From a virus: a DNA stretch of 64,000 bases. The position numbers and the translations under genes are program-made. The notes beneath the pieces were generated by a model. It was given only the letters and a program-made list of their open reading frames with translations, made no database searches and was not told the origin of the DNA. The stretch spans positions 1-64,000 of IMG/VR virus record IMGVR_UViG_3300034685_000200; one strand, given 5' to 3'. This document shows positions 9,121-18,706 of the stretch, piece after piece (positions within the stretch are counted from its first letter, which is position 1; the number at the start of each line of letters is the position of its first letter).

Positions 9121-9822
9121 TTACGAAGCTTCGATAAGATAGTCGATTAGGGTCTTCACAAACGAACGAGTTACAATTTTTACAACGTCTGGATCATTGC
9201 ATTTCTCGTTGAAAAAAATAAAATCACAATCACTTTGTGTAATGTTATTTTCACTTTCGTGGGATGGGTTGAATGTTTCATTACTATCGTTAGTTATAAG
9301 ATAAACAACAACTCCACCATTGGACTTTATGAAAAATGTTTCATTCTTAAATCTCACGTCATCAAAAACAACTTGCTTGGAATCTGTTAGCTTAGCCGTT
9401 TCTTTCACCCAATAATCCATATCAACACAATGGCGGTACACATCCGTACCAACAAACTGCAACAGAAGTCTATACATATCATTGTATACATTAACATTAT
9501 TCATTTTTCTCTTAAAATCTATTATCTTTTCAACTGGTACACTAAAATTGTTCTTATCAATATGTTGGATTACTCGATAATAAAATTCATTTCTAATATA
9601 ATCGCTTACTGGAACAGTATTATGTTTGTATGTTTTTATATCAATACCAATAATCGAAGAAACGACGTTGCGTAACGGGGTGGCAAAGCTTTCGACTCTG
9701 TAGTTCTGATCAAGAACTGAATTTAGGTAGTTAACAACCCAATGAGAAACTGTTGTCTTACCAGATCCCATTTTACCAGCAAATCCGATAAGCCTGGGAA
9801 ATGTCGGATAATCAAGCCTCAT
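9121..9822 (-). CDS. Deoxynucleoside monophosphate kinase-like P-loop protein
   Basis: 233 residues. The N-terminal P-loop GFAGKMGSGKTTVSHW (about residues 10-25) and the layout resemble T4 gp1-type dNMP kinases and AAA_33-like phage kinases. VVFDDVRFKNE lies further on. It would phosphorylate dNMPs for the phage dNTP pool, alongside ThyX, the deaminases, dUTPase and NrdJ. Start ATG 9822 overlaps the TGA of the upstream gene by one base (TGATG). The ATG fits better than the in-frame TTG at 9825. Confidence 0.75.
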   Translation of the reverse strand: MRLDYPTFPRLIGFAGKMGSGKTTVSHWVVNYLNSVLDQNYRVESFATPLRNVVSSIIGIDIKTYKHNTVPVSDYIRNEFYYRVIQHIDKNNFSVPVEKIIDFKRKMNNVNVYNDMYRLLLQFVGTDVYRHCVDMDYWVKETAKLTDSKQVVFDDVRFKNETFFIKSNGGVVVYLITNDSNETFNPSHESENNITQSDCDFIFFNEKCNDPDVVKIVTRSFVKTLIDYLIEAS

Positions 9823-10040
9823 CAATGATCCTCTGTGTTATCTAACGTTTCCTAAACGAGAATTTCAACACCTTCCGTCGAAGAACAAAGTGGACAGCCT
9901 TTTAGCATACTCGAAATCACGCTCTCGTGGCTATCAACATCCTGTGTGAAGCAAAAATTGTTGCACTCTCGGCACATGTAATAAATGCGACATCTATAAC
10001 CCATTGAGATTGCAGTCTCTAGGTCGCTCATAGTTCTCAT
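9822..10040 (-). CDS. Small four-Cys zinc-binding protein, amber near C-terminus
   Basis: 72 codons from ATG 10040, which has a strong GGAGGAAATTC leader. It reads across TAG at 9852-9854 to TGA 9822-9824, which overlaps the kinase start as TGATG. That tight junction exists only if TAG is sense. Cys pairs CRIYYMCRECNNFC and CPLC suggest a zinc ribbon. Function unknown. Confidence 0.65.
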
Positions 10041-10710
10041 GAATTTCCTCCAAAAATAAAATATCTTGTTCCCTGTATTGGATTATTTGTTGCATCTTTA
10101 CCATATCATGAAAAATAAACATTTCATAAAATTTTGAAACATAACTTTTAACAAAATTAAATCCAGCAACATCAGCATAATATTCATTGCACTTTCGTTT
10201 ATATGTATAATGCCTATCAAACTTATTCACATAATTATAAGTATCTTCATATTCAACTCCATGAAGATACTTACGTAAACAACGCTCGTTATTTAAAATA
10301 ATATGACCAATTTCATGAATGAAGGTAATAAGATAATCAACGTTGTTCTCGTTAATGTAAACAATATAAGCTGGTTCTCCTGGATAAAAAGGTTTCACCG
10401 AACGAACAAAACCACACTCAAGATCTTCCGATGGAACACCCAAATGCTCAAAAATATTTTTATAATTGTTTAGAAGTTTCGAATTATAATAATGAACAAT
10501 AATACAATACCCACATTTGTTTTTAGTTAATTCTTTAGACAACCTCCACGCTACTTTTCGAATAAATCTTTTTTTATAATATGTACCAAAACGTGGAATA
10601 AGAAATCGTCGTGCGACGATTTCACGACAAGCATCAAATCGTCGCACGACAAAATACTTTATCTTATACCAAAACCTTAACGTAGCTATAACCAACTGCT
10701 TTACGCACAT
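9934..10710 (-). CDS. ImmA/IrrE-like zinc metallopeptidase
   Basis: About 258 codons. The motif HEIGHIIL (HExxH) lies in the middle, with a downstream NEYYADVAGFNF helix that likely supplies the third zinc ligand, as in COG2856 (ImmA/IrrE) peptidases. Such enzymes often cleave repressors or toxins; here the target is unknown. The stop is either TAG at 9994-9996 or, with read-through, TGA at 9934-9936, which would overlap the zinc-protein gene by 107 bp. Start could be ATG 10710 or ATG 10737. It overlaps the gene at 10664 on its 5' side. Confidence 0.7.
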
Positions 10711-11551
10711 CAGTTTTCTTTTCCCTATACAACACATTTATTTGAAACGTGTTGTTGACATATAGAAAACCACCAACCCCATCAGATCTATCCTCATATT
10801 CCTTGAGATTGCGAAGCCTGGTAACATTGAGTTTACCGTCCTCGGTTAAATAACTGCGTCGAATCAAAAACTCGCCTTGTCTGTCAAAGAAAATGTTGGA
10901 GTATTTGACGATGAAACTATAATCTTCCGTCTCAATCTTGTAAAGTCGTCGGTAATCAATGATTTCGTTGGACTTATCACTAAACAGATAATAGTTCAGT
11001 GCGTCGTACCACAAACTCTCATTTTCCCGATTAAACACGATCTTACCAGACTTCACATAAATGGGAAGCTAACTGTCTTCCGCCAATTGACCGAGCGTTA
11101 CAAACTTAAACCCTTCGACATTGTACGGAACATATCCAATATAATAACCACGGTCGTTGTAGATTTCATAATCTTTTTTGTTTTTGTTGGAAATCAAAAG
11201 AAAATACCGCTTATCCTTGCTCGTCATGGTTACAAATGGCATAGGTTGACCCGTTTGGAAATCTTTTGCCATGTAAACGTTACATAGAGCACTCCCATTC
11301 ACGAACCTGGATAAGAAAAATGTGCCGTTGCGACTCAACTCTTCAGCAACGTTTATATCTGGTAGATTGAGATTGAAATCATCATGGCTGAATTGAACAC
11401 CGCCATCCTTAAGGGATTTTGAAACACCAGTCAATTGATTTTCCAACCTGTGTCTTGAAATTGAGATAACACGATTTTCAGGTGATGCAGTTGCCGCCTG
11501 CTTCGGTGGAATGACCCAATTTACACAAGCCTTTCGTACTCTTGCACCCAT
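10664..11551 (-). CDS. Hypothetical protein joined across one TAG
   Basis: 295 codons. Two frames in the same phase meet at TAG 11069-11071; reading through gives one protein ending at TAA 10664-10666. Start ATG 11551 has an AGGAGG at the expected distance; the longer frame starting upstream at 11599 lacks a comparable site. The protein is beta-rich (YNDRGYYIGYVPYN; EDYSFIVKYSNIFF). No family recognised. It sits just downstream of the DnaB-like helicase gene. Confidence 0.7.
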
Positions 11552-11615
11552 TTCATCCTCCTTTAAACTGAAGTTTGTGGTTGTGAATAGAACTACCATT
11601 CATCATGTATATATT

Positions 11616-13223
11616 TTACCACATATCGACATCGAAATCAGAAGACGATTCCGCCGAATCCATGAGTTCCTTATCATCCTTTGTTAGAGCACCAATATAT
11701 GCGTATTGTGGCATGTATTTTCTCTGGATAACGGGTGAGCGATCCACTTGACAATATCGATGTTTTGAAAAATAGAATGTCATAATAGAAAATTGGTCAA
11801 GTCCAGAATCCTCCACGTCCATAAATGCTACAACATCTGAATTTTCGTATTTTCGAAGACTTTTACCAACATTGGAAGAATTAAGACGCCGAATGTCTTC
11901 CTTGGCGATCTTACACCCTTCCGAGTTGAGATGACTCACCGTAATTACCGGACAATCGAGATCAGCCGCCATCGCCTTGAGTTGGTCAATGATCTGACCA
12001 AGTTCCAAATGCTCGGCATAATTGGCCGTCTGCCGTGTGTCGCTTCTCATCTTGTCCACGAAGTCCACCAGAACCACAAACGGACGGCCATTCAAAACCT
12101 CGCACTTGTGCTGAATGATCCCACGTAGCGTATTGGACCCATAGAGACCCGGATTGAGATAGACCACTACCAATTTTCGTCCGATCTCCTGAATACGATT
12201 CCTCAGAACCTCTCGATCGACTTCACCCACATTCTGTTTAAGAACATCGTCGATCGTGTTTTGACAACCAAGGCGAAAATAGGCGTTTGAAAAAATTCTT
12301 GCCGCCGTTTCTTCCACAAGGTTTTCAAACGTAAAATAGAATATCAGTTCCGTTTCTTCGAAATGTTTTTTCTTATAATCCACCAGATATTCACCGGCGA
12401 TATTGGATAACAACATGGATTTTCCAATGCCGGAAGGACCGACAAACATATAGATACGCTTTCCCTGAAACAATTTCTGCTTTTGAAAGATGCTAATCGG
12501 ATAAATTGGATATTCAATGAGACGAATGTTATTATCTAGCGTGTTTTCATCAATGCAAAGCTCATCAAAATCAAGGACAAGGCTATTTTTAACCTTTAGT
12601 GATTCAACTTCGGCCATAACCGAGTTAAACGATTCGCCAGCCTTTTCGGGATTCATAATGGAATCACCGAATGATTCGACTACCAGATTGTTTATTCTGA
12701 GGAGATTGTAACAAACATACAATTGACGAAAAAACTGAAGAATAACTTCCAGGTCATTAAGATCAAAAAGTGGATTTTTTCCCTTCAAATCTGTGACCAA
12801 ATTATTTGAAAGTTCTTTGACATAATCAGCAAATTTTTCATTATTGATGAACAATTCATCATTTGCAACATATACATTGACCTGTTGAATCCGTGCTTTG
12901 AGAGTCTTATGTTTCCAGATAAACCTAATCAAATTATAGACTGCATTTCGATTATAAGGAAACACAATGTGGTGTGAAATAGTCTTTTCATAATCATTGA
13001 TATTGCAACGAAATTGGTATGCCGAATAATAAAGATCATCCCAGGGAAACTTGGTATCAAATTTAGGATCTTCAATATTCTCGACTGTAAACCTATTAAG
13101 ATGTTTTCTAAAAATATCGGATGATATTGCACAAGACTTATCATCATAAATAAACACAAACTTCAAAAGCATTTCAAAAAGATTGTCACCAACGGAATAT
13201 GTTTTGAGAATTGAATCGAGCAT
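11616..13223 (-). CDS. DnaB-like replicative DNA helicase
   Basis: 535 residues. The C-terminal RecA-fold domain carries Walker A VGPSGIGKSMLLSNIA, Walker B-type VVLVDFVDKM, and an H4-like ITVSHLNSEG preceding DIRRLNSSNVGKS, as in DnaB/T4 gp41 family helicases. The N-terminal 230 residues are divergent and helical. It would unwind the fork for the family B polymerase at 61329 and work with the primase at 17409. Start ATG 13223 is chosen for its GGGGG leader; ATG 13235 is an in-frame alternative. No TAG in 535 codons. Confidence 0.85.
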   Translation of the reverse strand: MLDSILKTYSVGDNLFEMLLKFVFIYDDKSCAISSDIFRKHLNRFTVENIEDPKFDTKFPWDDLYYSAYQFRCNINDYEKTISHHIVFPYNRNAVYNLIRFIWKHKTLKARIQQVNVYVANDELFINNEKFADYVKELSNNLVTDLKGKNPLFDLNDLEVILQFFRQLYVCYNLLRINNLVVESFGDSIMNPEKAGESFNSVMAEVESLKVKNSLVLDFDELCIDENTLDNNIRLIEYPIYPISIFQKQKLFQGKRIYMFVGPSGIGKSMLLSNIAGEYLVDYKKKHFEETELIFYFTFENLVEETAARIFSNAYFRLGCQNTIDDVLKQNVGEVDREVLRNRIQEIGRKLVVVYLNPGLYGSNTLRGIIQHKCEVLNGRPFVVLVDFVDKMRSDTRQTANYAEHLELGQIIDQLKAMAADLDCPVITVSHLNSEGCKIAKEDIRRLNSSNVGKSLRKYENSDVVAFMDVEDSGLDQFSIMTFYFSKHRYCQVDRSPVIQRKYMPQYAYIGALTKDDKELMDSAESSSDFDVDMW

Positions 13224-13249
13224 ATGTACCCCCATACAATTAAAAAAAG

Positions 13250-13975
13250 TTAAACAATAACACCCAAATCGATGACATGGGGAAACTTCTGCGAAGCTCC
13301 TCCATTTCCAATAAGCATAGCACCATCTACCGCCATTGTCAATGTTAAATCTTGAACATAGTCTGTTTCTATTTTATGACGAAACGTTTTTGGAATGACA
13401 TTCACTTTATATGTTAATGACCATTTCCCAAAAGGATCTCCAATAATGGGTACATTAAGATTTGGAAACATCAATTCAAATAATTCACCATTATTTATTT
13501 TATCGTAATATCCAATTACAGTATCGTCAAGGAAATTTGATAAATAAGACATTAAGAAATCATAGATAAGTGAATACTCTGGAGTTTCAATTTCACACCC
13601 ATTAAGTAATCCACTAAACGAAATGTTTATCTGAATAGCGTCTTGATAAATATTATAACTAAAAAATGTATAGTCACCCCTTTCATGAAGATAATAACGT
13701 TGACTAAACTTGAATGCATCAACAATGTTGATCTGCATCTCCTTTAGGCAAGGAAAGCTTGGTTCCAATAGATCAGTATAAATAGAAGAAGATCTAAAAT
13801 CACAATCCTAAAAAACAATCTTGTTTTCCTTCTGAAGAAGATAATAGTTTGACTCATATTTTACAATATCAAAAAACTGATTATCGATCGGATCTTTATA
13901 TGTATTGTCATACGAATAATCGTAAATCCACAAATTGTTACTAGGTTTCTGTAAATTGGATATCGAAATGCCCAT
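13250..13975 (-). CDS. Hypothetical protein, amber-interrupted, possibly structural
   Basis: 241 codons from ATG 13975 (GGAGA leader), crossing TAG at 13808-13810 (codon 56) and ending at TAA 13250-13252. It is aromatic- and Asn-rich with beta character (DYTFFSYNIYQDAIQINIS), typical of baseplate or tail components. Without read-through no good start exists for the longer second part. It faces the strong gene at 14083 across a divergent promoter region. Confidence 0.65.
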
Positions 13976-14006
13976 TGGACAATCTCCATAGATAACTAAT
14001 TTAACA

Positions 14007-14030
14007 GTGAGTCATAATATTTGTACTCAC
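14007..14030. promoter_or_regulatory. Inverted repeat in divergent promoter region
   Basis: GTGAGT (14007-14012) and ACTCAC (14025-14030) are perfect 6-bp arms around an AT-rich centre, in the 107-bp gap between divergent genes at 13975 (minus) and 14083 (plus). The position and symmetry suit an operator or regulatory hairpin. Confidence 0.4.
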
Positions 14031-14082
14031 ACATAATTAGTTGTTTAACAACAAGAACACTATCCACAAGGAGGAAATAAAA

Positions 14083-14847
14083 ATGGCTATTAGATTTGGT
14101 GGCTCATCCAGCGGTTTTACCGTTGTAAGCCCTACATTCGACACCAGAACGTTTGATTGCGGAACGGATTACAAGCTCTACATCAACCGAATTGACAAGC
14201 AATGCCGTGAAACAAAACAGATTAGTGACGCACTTTGTAAGCTCCAGGAAATCAACGAAAACATCATTAAGCCCCGATCTGGTGGAGATTGTGTGCAACG
14301 AGTCTCGGTGACTGTTACCGAAGTGCCATATCAACCTGTTCTCGAAGCACGAAACCCTTGTACCACCATCGACCTGCTTCCTGACGACGAACCACTTCTC
14401 AAGGTTGCCGACTCGACCTGCCAACCTGGTGTAAAGGCCCTTGAAATCACCCTGAGTGTATCCGGCTACGGCGACGGAACCGCCTTTATGCAGGATACAA
14501 CGATCATCGCCGATGCCATCGCAGATTTTACGGGAGTGCTAGATGAATTCGTTGGATGGGTAAATCGTGTAGATCGCTGGATCGTCGATTCCTTCGACTA
14601 CAACGCACCCATTAATGATTTCCATACCTTTGACCTATCAGTCCGTGGAACGATCGTTCCGACCGACTCAACCGATCGTATTGCCCTTGGTGGCTGTGTC
14701 GGAACCTCCAACACCTACCAGACCCGACTTTCTCTTGCCATGGATTTCCAAAGCGGTGTCGTCCGTCAGGAACGGATCGTTGTATTCACCGGCGAATTCG
14801 ATAGCATCACCGATGCCGTAAATAGTTTTGAAATCAACTGTACCTAA
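14083..14847 (+). CDS. Highly expressed probable virion protein
   Basis: 254 residues. Start ATG 14083 has a near-perfect AAGGAGGAAATAAAA leader; the upstream in-frame ATG has none. It is rich in Thr/Ser/Asp/Val and beta-strands, with G+C-biased codons. A strong terminator follows within 25 bp, so it is a single-gene, high-output unit isolated among minus-strand genes. These traits fit a major structural protein (tail tube, decoration or fibre), but no fold is recognised. Six or more Cys residues are unusual for a cytoplasmically assembled virion protein. Confidence 0.65.
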   Translation: MAIRFGGSSSGFTVVSPTFDTRTFDCGTDYKLYINRIDKQCRETKQISDALCKLQEINENIIKPRSGGDCVQRVSVTVTEVPYQPVLEARNPCTTIDLLPDDEPLLKVADSTCQPGVKALEITLSVSGYGDGTAFMQDTTIIADAIADFTGVLDEFVGWVNRVDRWIVDSFDYNAPINDFHTFDLSVRGTIVPTDSTDRIALGGCVGTSNTYQTRLSLAMDFQSGVVRQERIVVFTGEFDSITDAVNSFEINCT

Positions 14848-14871
14848 TGCGGTTCAATGAGTTAAACAACA

Positions 14872-14904
14872 AACCCGGACATTAACCTGTCCGGGTTTTT
14901 TTTT
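14872..14904 (+). terminator. Strong rho-independent terminator
   Basis: AACCCGGACA pairs with TGTCCGGGTT (10-bp stem, 6-nt loop), followed by nine T residues. It ends transcription of the structural-type gene at 14083, immediately before the opposite-strand tRNA. Confidence 0.95.
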
Positions 14905-14906
14905 CT

Positions 14907-14983
14907 TGGTGCTCCTGGGTGGATTTGAACCACCAACCTGACCCTTATAAGGGGTCTGCTCTAACCTACTGAGCTACAGGAGC
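14907..14983 (-). tRNA. tRNA-Ile (anticodon UAU) with encoded CCA
   Basis: A 77-nt cloverleaf on the minus strand. Acceptor GCTCCTG/CAGGAGC, D-arm GCTC/GAGC, anticodon stem GACCC/GGGTC with loop CTTATAA (anticodon TAT, reading AUA), T-arm with TTCAAAT, discriminator A and CCA encoded. It decodes the AUA codons common in this AT-rich phage, which bacteria normally read with a lysidine-modified CAU tRNA. It is not an amber suppressor. Confidence 0.95.
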
Positions 14984-14991
14984 ATCAAAAT

Positions 14992-15381
14992 TTATATATT
15001 TTGAGCAAGTTCCTGTGTTTCCAAACTCAAATCAACTGGCATAATATAAGTATTCCATGAATTGAACTTTGACAACAAATCTTTTGCAGTATAATACATA
15101 ACCAATTGAGCACCATCTTTAATAGTGTCGCCATTCAATTGAGCATAAACACTCTTAGACGGAATCAATAGTTGTAAATCAACATCTTTTGAACCAAAAT
15201 TGTTGGAAATAATTCGACAAGCTTCAATTATAGAAGCATACGTCACTTCTTCCTTGGTTTTATAAAAAGAAATTTCATCGTATCCTTGAATACATTTTCC
15301 GTGTTCACTCATGATTACATAACCAAACGCACCATCATTCTCATTGTCAACCGCTCCGTCAACAAATGCGTAAACGATCAT
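14992..15381 (-). CDS. RNase H-like fold protein
   Basis: 129 residues. It opens with YAFVDGAVDNENDGAFGYVI, the D-G-(x) strand-turn-strand of RNase HI-like (RVT_3) domains. An EEVTYASIIEACRII helix follows at the position of the catalytic Glu helix, and VDLSLETQELA lies at the end. An RNA:DNA hybrid nuclease role (primer removal) would suit the replication context, but not all catalytic acids can be assigned. Start ATG 15381 has AAAAGGAG. Stop TAA 14992-14994. Confidence 0.6.
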   Translation of the reverse strand: MIVYAFVDGAVDNENDGAFGYVIMSEHGKCIQGYDEISFYKTKEEVTYASIIEACRIISNNFGSKDVDLQLLIPSKSVYAQLNGDTIKDGAQLVMYYTAKDLLSKFNSWNTYIMPVDLSLETQELAQNI

Positions 15382-15420
15382 GACGAGACTCCTTTTTTTT
15401 TTTAGGATTAAAAAACAGCT

Positions 15421-15501
15421 TTACTTCTAAATTTTAACCAAAATCAACAAAGAGATAAAAATACATAAGTTGATTACAAAGATGGTATAATCCATAACCA
15501 T
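15421..15501 (-). CDS. Tiny single-pass membrane peptide
   Basis: A 26-codon frame in the 136-bp gap between the helicase and RNase H-like genes. It starts at ATG 15501 (or 15495) after AGGGGG, and has one hydrophobic span (YTIFVINLCIFISLLILV). It crosses TAG at 15427-15429 and ends at TAA 15421-15423. The ribosome site and hydrophobic span favour a real micro-protein, but length limits certainty. Confidence 0.35.
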
Positions 15502-15517
15502 CCCCCTAATAAAGATT

Positions 15518-17428
15518 TTAAAAGTTGACCACTTTCTTAATGTTCTTCTTCTTTTGTTCAATTTTATGAATCATGTTCATATCAATTGAATGTTCCTCCG
15601 CAACTAAATAGTACACATCAACGCTACGTGTTTGACCAATTCGAACACATCTCGCTTCACATTGGGCAATATTTGATGGAACCCAATCAAGTTCGCAGAA
15701 AACGACGACGTTTGCCGTGGTAAGCGTAAATCCAACGCCCCCAACAGTAATCGATCCAACAAAAAGTTTGACCGAAGGATCATTGTTGAAGCGATCAACA
15801 GCTTCTTGTTTTACATCGGCATTCATGCCGCCATAAACAAGCACACACGAATCTTTCCCAAAATGATCGACAATAGCTTCCAAAATCTCACGATGATGAC
15901 CGAAAACAACGACTTTCTCATGTTTAGTAAGAAGCTTTGACAAAAACTGAATTGTAAATGGAAGTTTGGCAAAACCGACGGCCTTGCGGATTTTTGCAAC
16001 GGTATCGATGTAAAGCTGATTTACAGGACTAACATTGTTGGCAAATTTGGAATACTCCGAAATCCCACGACCATTCCCACCGTGGCGCTTTACCTCATCC
16101 AAAACCTTCTCGTACTCACGCAAAAGCTCCAAACTGCTTTCATCCAGCTCCATGATCGGAACCACATACCGATTTACGTCAATAATCTCATCAAAGATGT
16201 CTGCTTGTGTGCGACGCATGAGCACCGTTGATTTGAGCTTAAACGCCAATTCCCGTTCGTTTGAAGAACCGCTCAAATCCAACACTTTTCGATTGTTAAA
16301 ACTGAGCAATTTGGCATCACAATACCGATAACCAAAATCATTTTTATTTCCAAAATCACGGAAACCCAAAAGCCGAACAAGGGCGTAAACCTCAATCGGA
16401 CGATTGAGAATCGGAGTTCCGGTCATAAGAAGTTTGTGGGGGATCTTTTTGGCAAATTTGGAAAGCGTTTTGAATCGCTTGGATTGCGTGCTTTTAAGGT
16501 TGTGGGCTTCGTCAACAATAAGAAAATCGAACGAAATCGCCGAAAGATCTTCTTCAAACTTACTCAGAAGATCAAAATTAATAATAACGATATCACCCGT
16601 TTGAAACGGTTTGGATGCCATCTGAACAGCAATTCGACGACGATGAACCAACCACTTCTTCAGTTCATTCAGCCAATTATTTTTTAAGGAATCAGGACAA
16701 ACAATGAGCACCTTTTTGTATCCATTATAATTGATAATGGATGTTGCACTGATCGTCTTTCCGGTGCCCATCTCATCGGCCAGAATCAGATTGTGACCCC
16801 GCTCGTTGAAGATCTCCACAACGGCCTTTTGGTGACCATAAAGAACGAGACCCTTGGGATGTGGAACATCGAGATCAGATTCCGTCTTCCCCGAACGCCG
16901 ATACTCGTAGACAAGGTGCTTCATACCATGGTGAGCCACTTCCCGAACATAGGGATCGACAAGAAGAACCCCGCTCTCAAACCGCTTCATTTCACGGCGA
17001 ACAAGTTCCAAAAAGTAGGGCCAGGTTGGACCGTAAATTCTATAGACCCGGTTGGCCTTATCCCATCGTCCTCCGAACGCCTTGATCACACCGTAGAGGC
17101 TCGATGAAATATCAGTTCCGTATTCCATCTTGAGAAACACCCCGTCGATGTTTCCCATGACGCTCTTGTTGATGTTGACGATGGGGCCAACCTTGACGTA
17201 TTCCATGAACAATCCTCTTGGGGAAAATTCATCTCCTACAAGAATGCAATTTACAATTTTCTTGTAACCAAAGCCATCACAAATAGACGGCATTGTGCAC
17301 ACACGATGAGGATACAAAACATGCGGAACATGCTCAACGGCATGACTACAATCATGACATTTTTTAGTCATTCCAGCGAACGCACACACAACTCTTATAT
17401 CACGACGATCAAGCAAATGCAAGCTCAT
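15518..17428 (-). CDS. SNF2-family (SMARCAL1/HARP-like) DNA helicase/translocase
   Basis: 636 residues. The N-terminus has Cys/His pairs (CHDCSH). A HARP-like region AFGGRWDKANRVYRIYGP follows near residue 125. Then come Walker A ADEMGTGKTISATS, motif II DEAHNLKS, motif III LLMTGTPI and motif VI QCEARCVRIGQTRSVDVYYL. These are the marks of SWI2/SNF2 ATPases that remodel branched DNA or anneal strands. Likely role: fork reversal or repair in phage replication. Start ATG 17428 overlaps the end of the primase gene (17409). No in-frame TAG. Confidence 0.85.
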   Translation of the reverse strand: MSLHLLDRRDIRVVCAFAGMTKKCHDCSHAVEHVPHVLYPHRVCTMPSICDGFGYKKIVNCILVGDEFSPRGLFMEYVKVGPIVNINKSVMGNIDGVFLKMEYGTDISSSLYGVIKAFGGRWDKANRVYRIYGPTWPYFLELVRREMKRFESGVLLVDPYVREVAHHGMKHLVYEYRRSGKTESDLDVPHPKGLVLYGHQKAVVEIFNERGHNLILADEMGTGKTISATSIINYNGYKKVLIVCPDSLKNNWLNELKKWLVHRRRIAVQMASKPFQTGDIVIINFDLLSKFEEDLSAISFDFLIVDEAHNLKSTQSKRFKTLSKFAKKIPHKLLMTGTPILNRPIEVYALVRLLGFRDFGNKNDFGYRYCDAKLLSFNNRKVLDLSGSSNERELAFKLKSTVLMRRTQADIFDEIIDVNRYVVPIMELDESSLELLREYEKVLDEVKRHGGNGRGISEYSKFANNVSPVNQLYIDTVAKIRKAVGFAKLPFTIQFLSKLLTKHEKVVVFGHHREILEAIVDHFGKDSCVLVYGGMNADVKQEAVDRFNNDPSVKLFVGSITVGGVGFTLTTANVVVFCELDWVPSNIAQCEARCVRIGQTRSVDVYYLVAEEHSIDMNMIHKIEQKKKNIKKVVNF

Positions 17429-18704
17429 TTTTCGACCCAAAAAAGATGAATTTCTTCATCTTATCCCATGTCATTTTAACATACTTTCCAGCACTCTTAA
17501 TCATTCGTCGAATTTCAGAAACAGACAACGGAGAATCACAAAGCAATGTATTGATTGAGTGAATAACATCCATAATAAGTGTTTCAGAGGCTTTAGCTTT
17601 TACCATGGAAATTGTTACAGCAAAAAGTCTCATATTTCGTGTGCCAACAGGAATCAAGCCATCCTTAGCAACAAGAGAAATGACCTTTCCGACAAATCGG
17701 CTTTTATTCCTCTCTTCAATGTTTGAATCGAGAACCTTAAAAATACCAGAAATGTACGTTCGTTGATCCATGCCACGAATTTCGGACTTGGCAATCGGAA
17801 GATACCGTGAATTCCTATATCCGTGTTTCCTACGATATCTCCTCACACGTTCCGTGGAAGTCTTCGGAGAATCGAAATTCGTCGATTCGATCTCAACAGC
17901 CTCCGATGCCGCCGTAAGATTCAATTCAGAATCGGAATCAAATTCATCTTCAGTCTCACCACCATTTTGGAACAACGATGAACTTCCATAAACAACTGAC
18001 TCAATTTCCTCCAGGGTACCATGGAATCCACCATGAATTTTATAGGTAAGCACCTTCTTTCCAGTCTTTGAGATCGACCCAGGGACACGAAATCCTTGTG
18101 TAATGGGGATGGTATCCAACTGTCCGCCGTAATAGGTGCTCAACCGTTCAATAAATAAGTTATGTACCTTTTCGGCTCTTCCAAACAAGGTTTTGTCCAT
18201 ATAGAGCTTCAATGGCTTAGAAAGCGCCCAATAGAGATGCAATCCACTCCCGGAAAATACCACGAACGTTGGCTTGGGCAACCCAATCGTTTCCCAGACG
18301 GAATCATCTCCGTTTTCGCCCAACAGTTTTTGAGACAATTCGACAAACTCTTCCTTTGTCTCACAAACCTTGGAATCCACATCCACAACAAGTGCATGAA
18401 TCGATCGTAGACGCTTTTTTGTCGTCTCTGTCCCAATTCCATAATGTTGTGGAAACCAAAGTAGATTCTTAATTCCACGTGAATTTTTTAATCGTTTATC
18501 CCCCTTTAGGTATGCTTTCATATCAGAAAGCGACTCAAAATAGCTCAGAATTTTGTTGTCATCGCCGATATATCGAAACACCATCCTCTTAAGGTTCATG
18601 TACTTTCCCATTTCAACAATACATGATTCCGTCCCATCAACGTTAAACAACGGCCTGGATGACCGAATCTTAAAGAATTTCTTAATATGCTTACGCAAAA
18701 CCAT
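17409..18704 (-). CDS. Archaeo-eukaryotic-type primase (AEP, RepB-like)
   Basis: 431 residues. ALVVDVDSK gives the metal-binding DxD. SGSGLHLYWALSKPL is the sGxGxH-type nucleotide-binding motif of AEP/PrimPol-like primases. GFRVPGSISKTGKKV follows, as in plasmid and phage RepB-like primases. The C-terminal 180 residues are a separate helical domain, perhaps for helicase contact. It lies between ThyX and the SNF2 helicase in one operon; ThyX ends at TGA 18707-18709, 3 bp before this start. Confidence 0.75.
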   Translation of the reverse strand: MVLRKHIKKFFKIRSSRPLFNVDGTESCIVEMGKYMNLKRMVFRYIGDDNKILSYFESLSDMKAYLKGDKRLKNSRGIKNLLWFPQHYGIGTETTKKRLRSIHALVVDVDSKVCETKEEFVELSQKLLGENGDDSVWETIGLPKPTFVVFSGSGLHLYWALSKPLKLYMDKTLFGRAEKVHNLFIERLSTYYGGQLDTIPITQGFRVPGSISKTGKKVLTYKIHGGFHGTLEEIESVVYGSSSLFQNGGETEDEFDSDSELNLTAASEAVEIESTNFDSPKTSTERVRRYRRKHGYRNSRYLPIAKSEIRGMDQRTYISGIFKVLDSNIEERNKSRFVGKVISLVAKDGLIPVGTRNMRLFAVTISMVKAKASETLIMDVIHSINTLLCDSPLSVSEIRRMIKSAGKYVKMTWDKMKKFIFFGSKNELAFA

Positions 18705-18706
18705 AA

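Noticed and set aside
14907-14983. Amber suppressor tRNA
   Set aside because: The anticodon is UAU (isoleucine), not CUA. No CUA tRNA is visible in the window.
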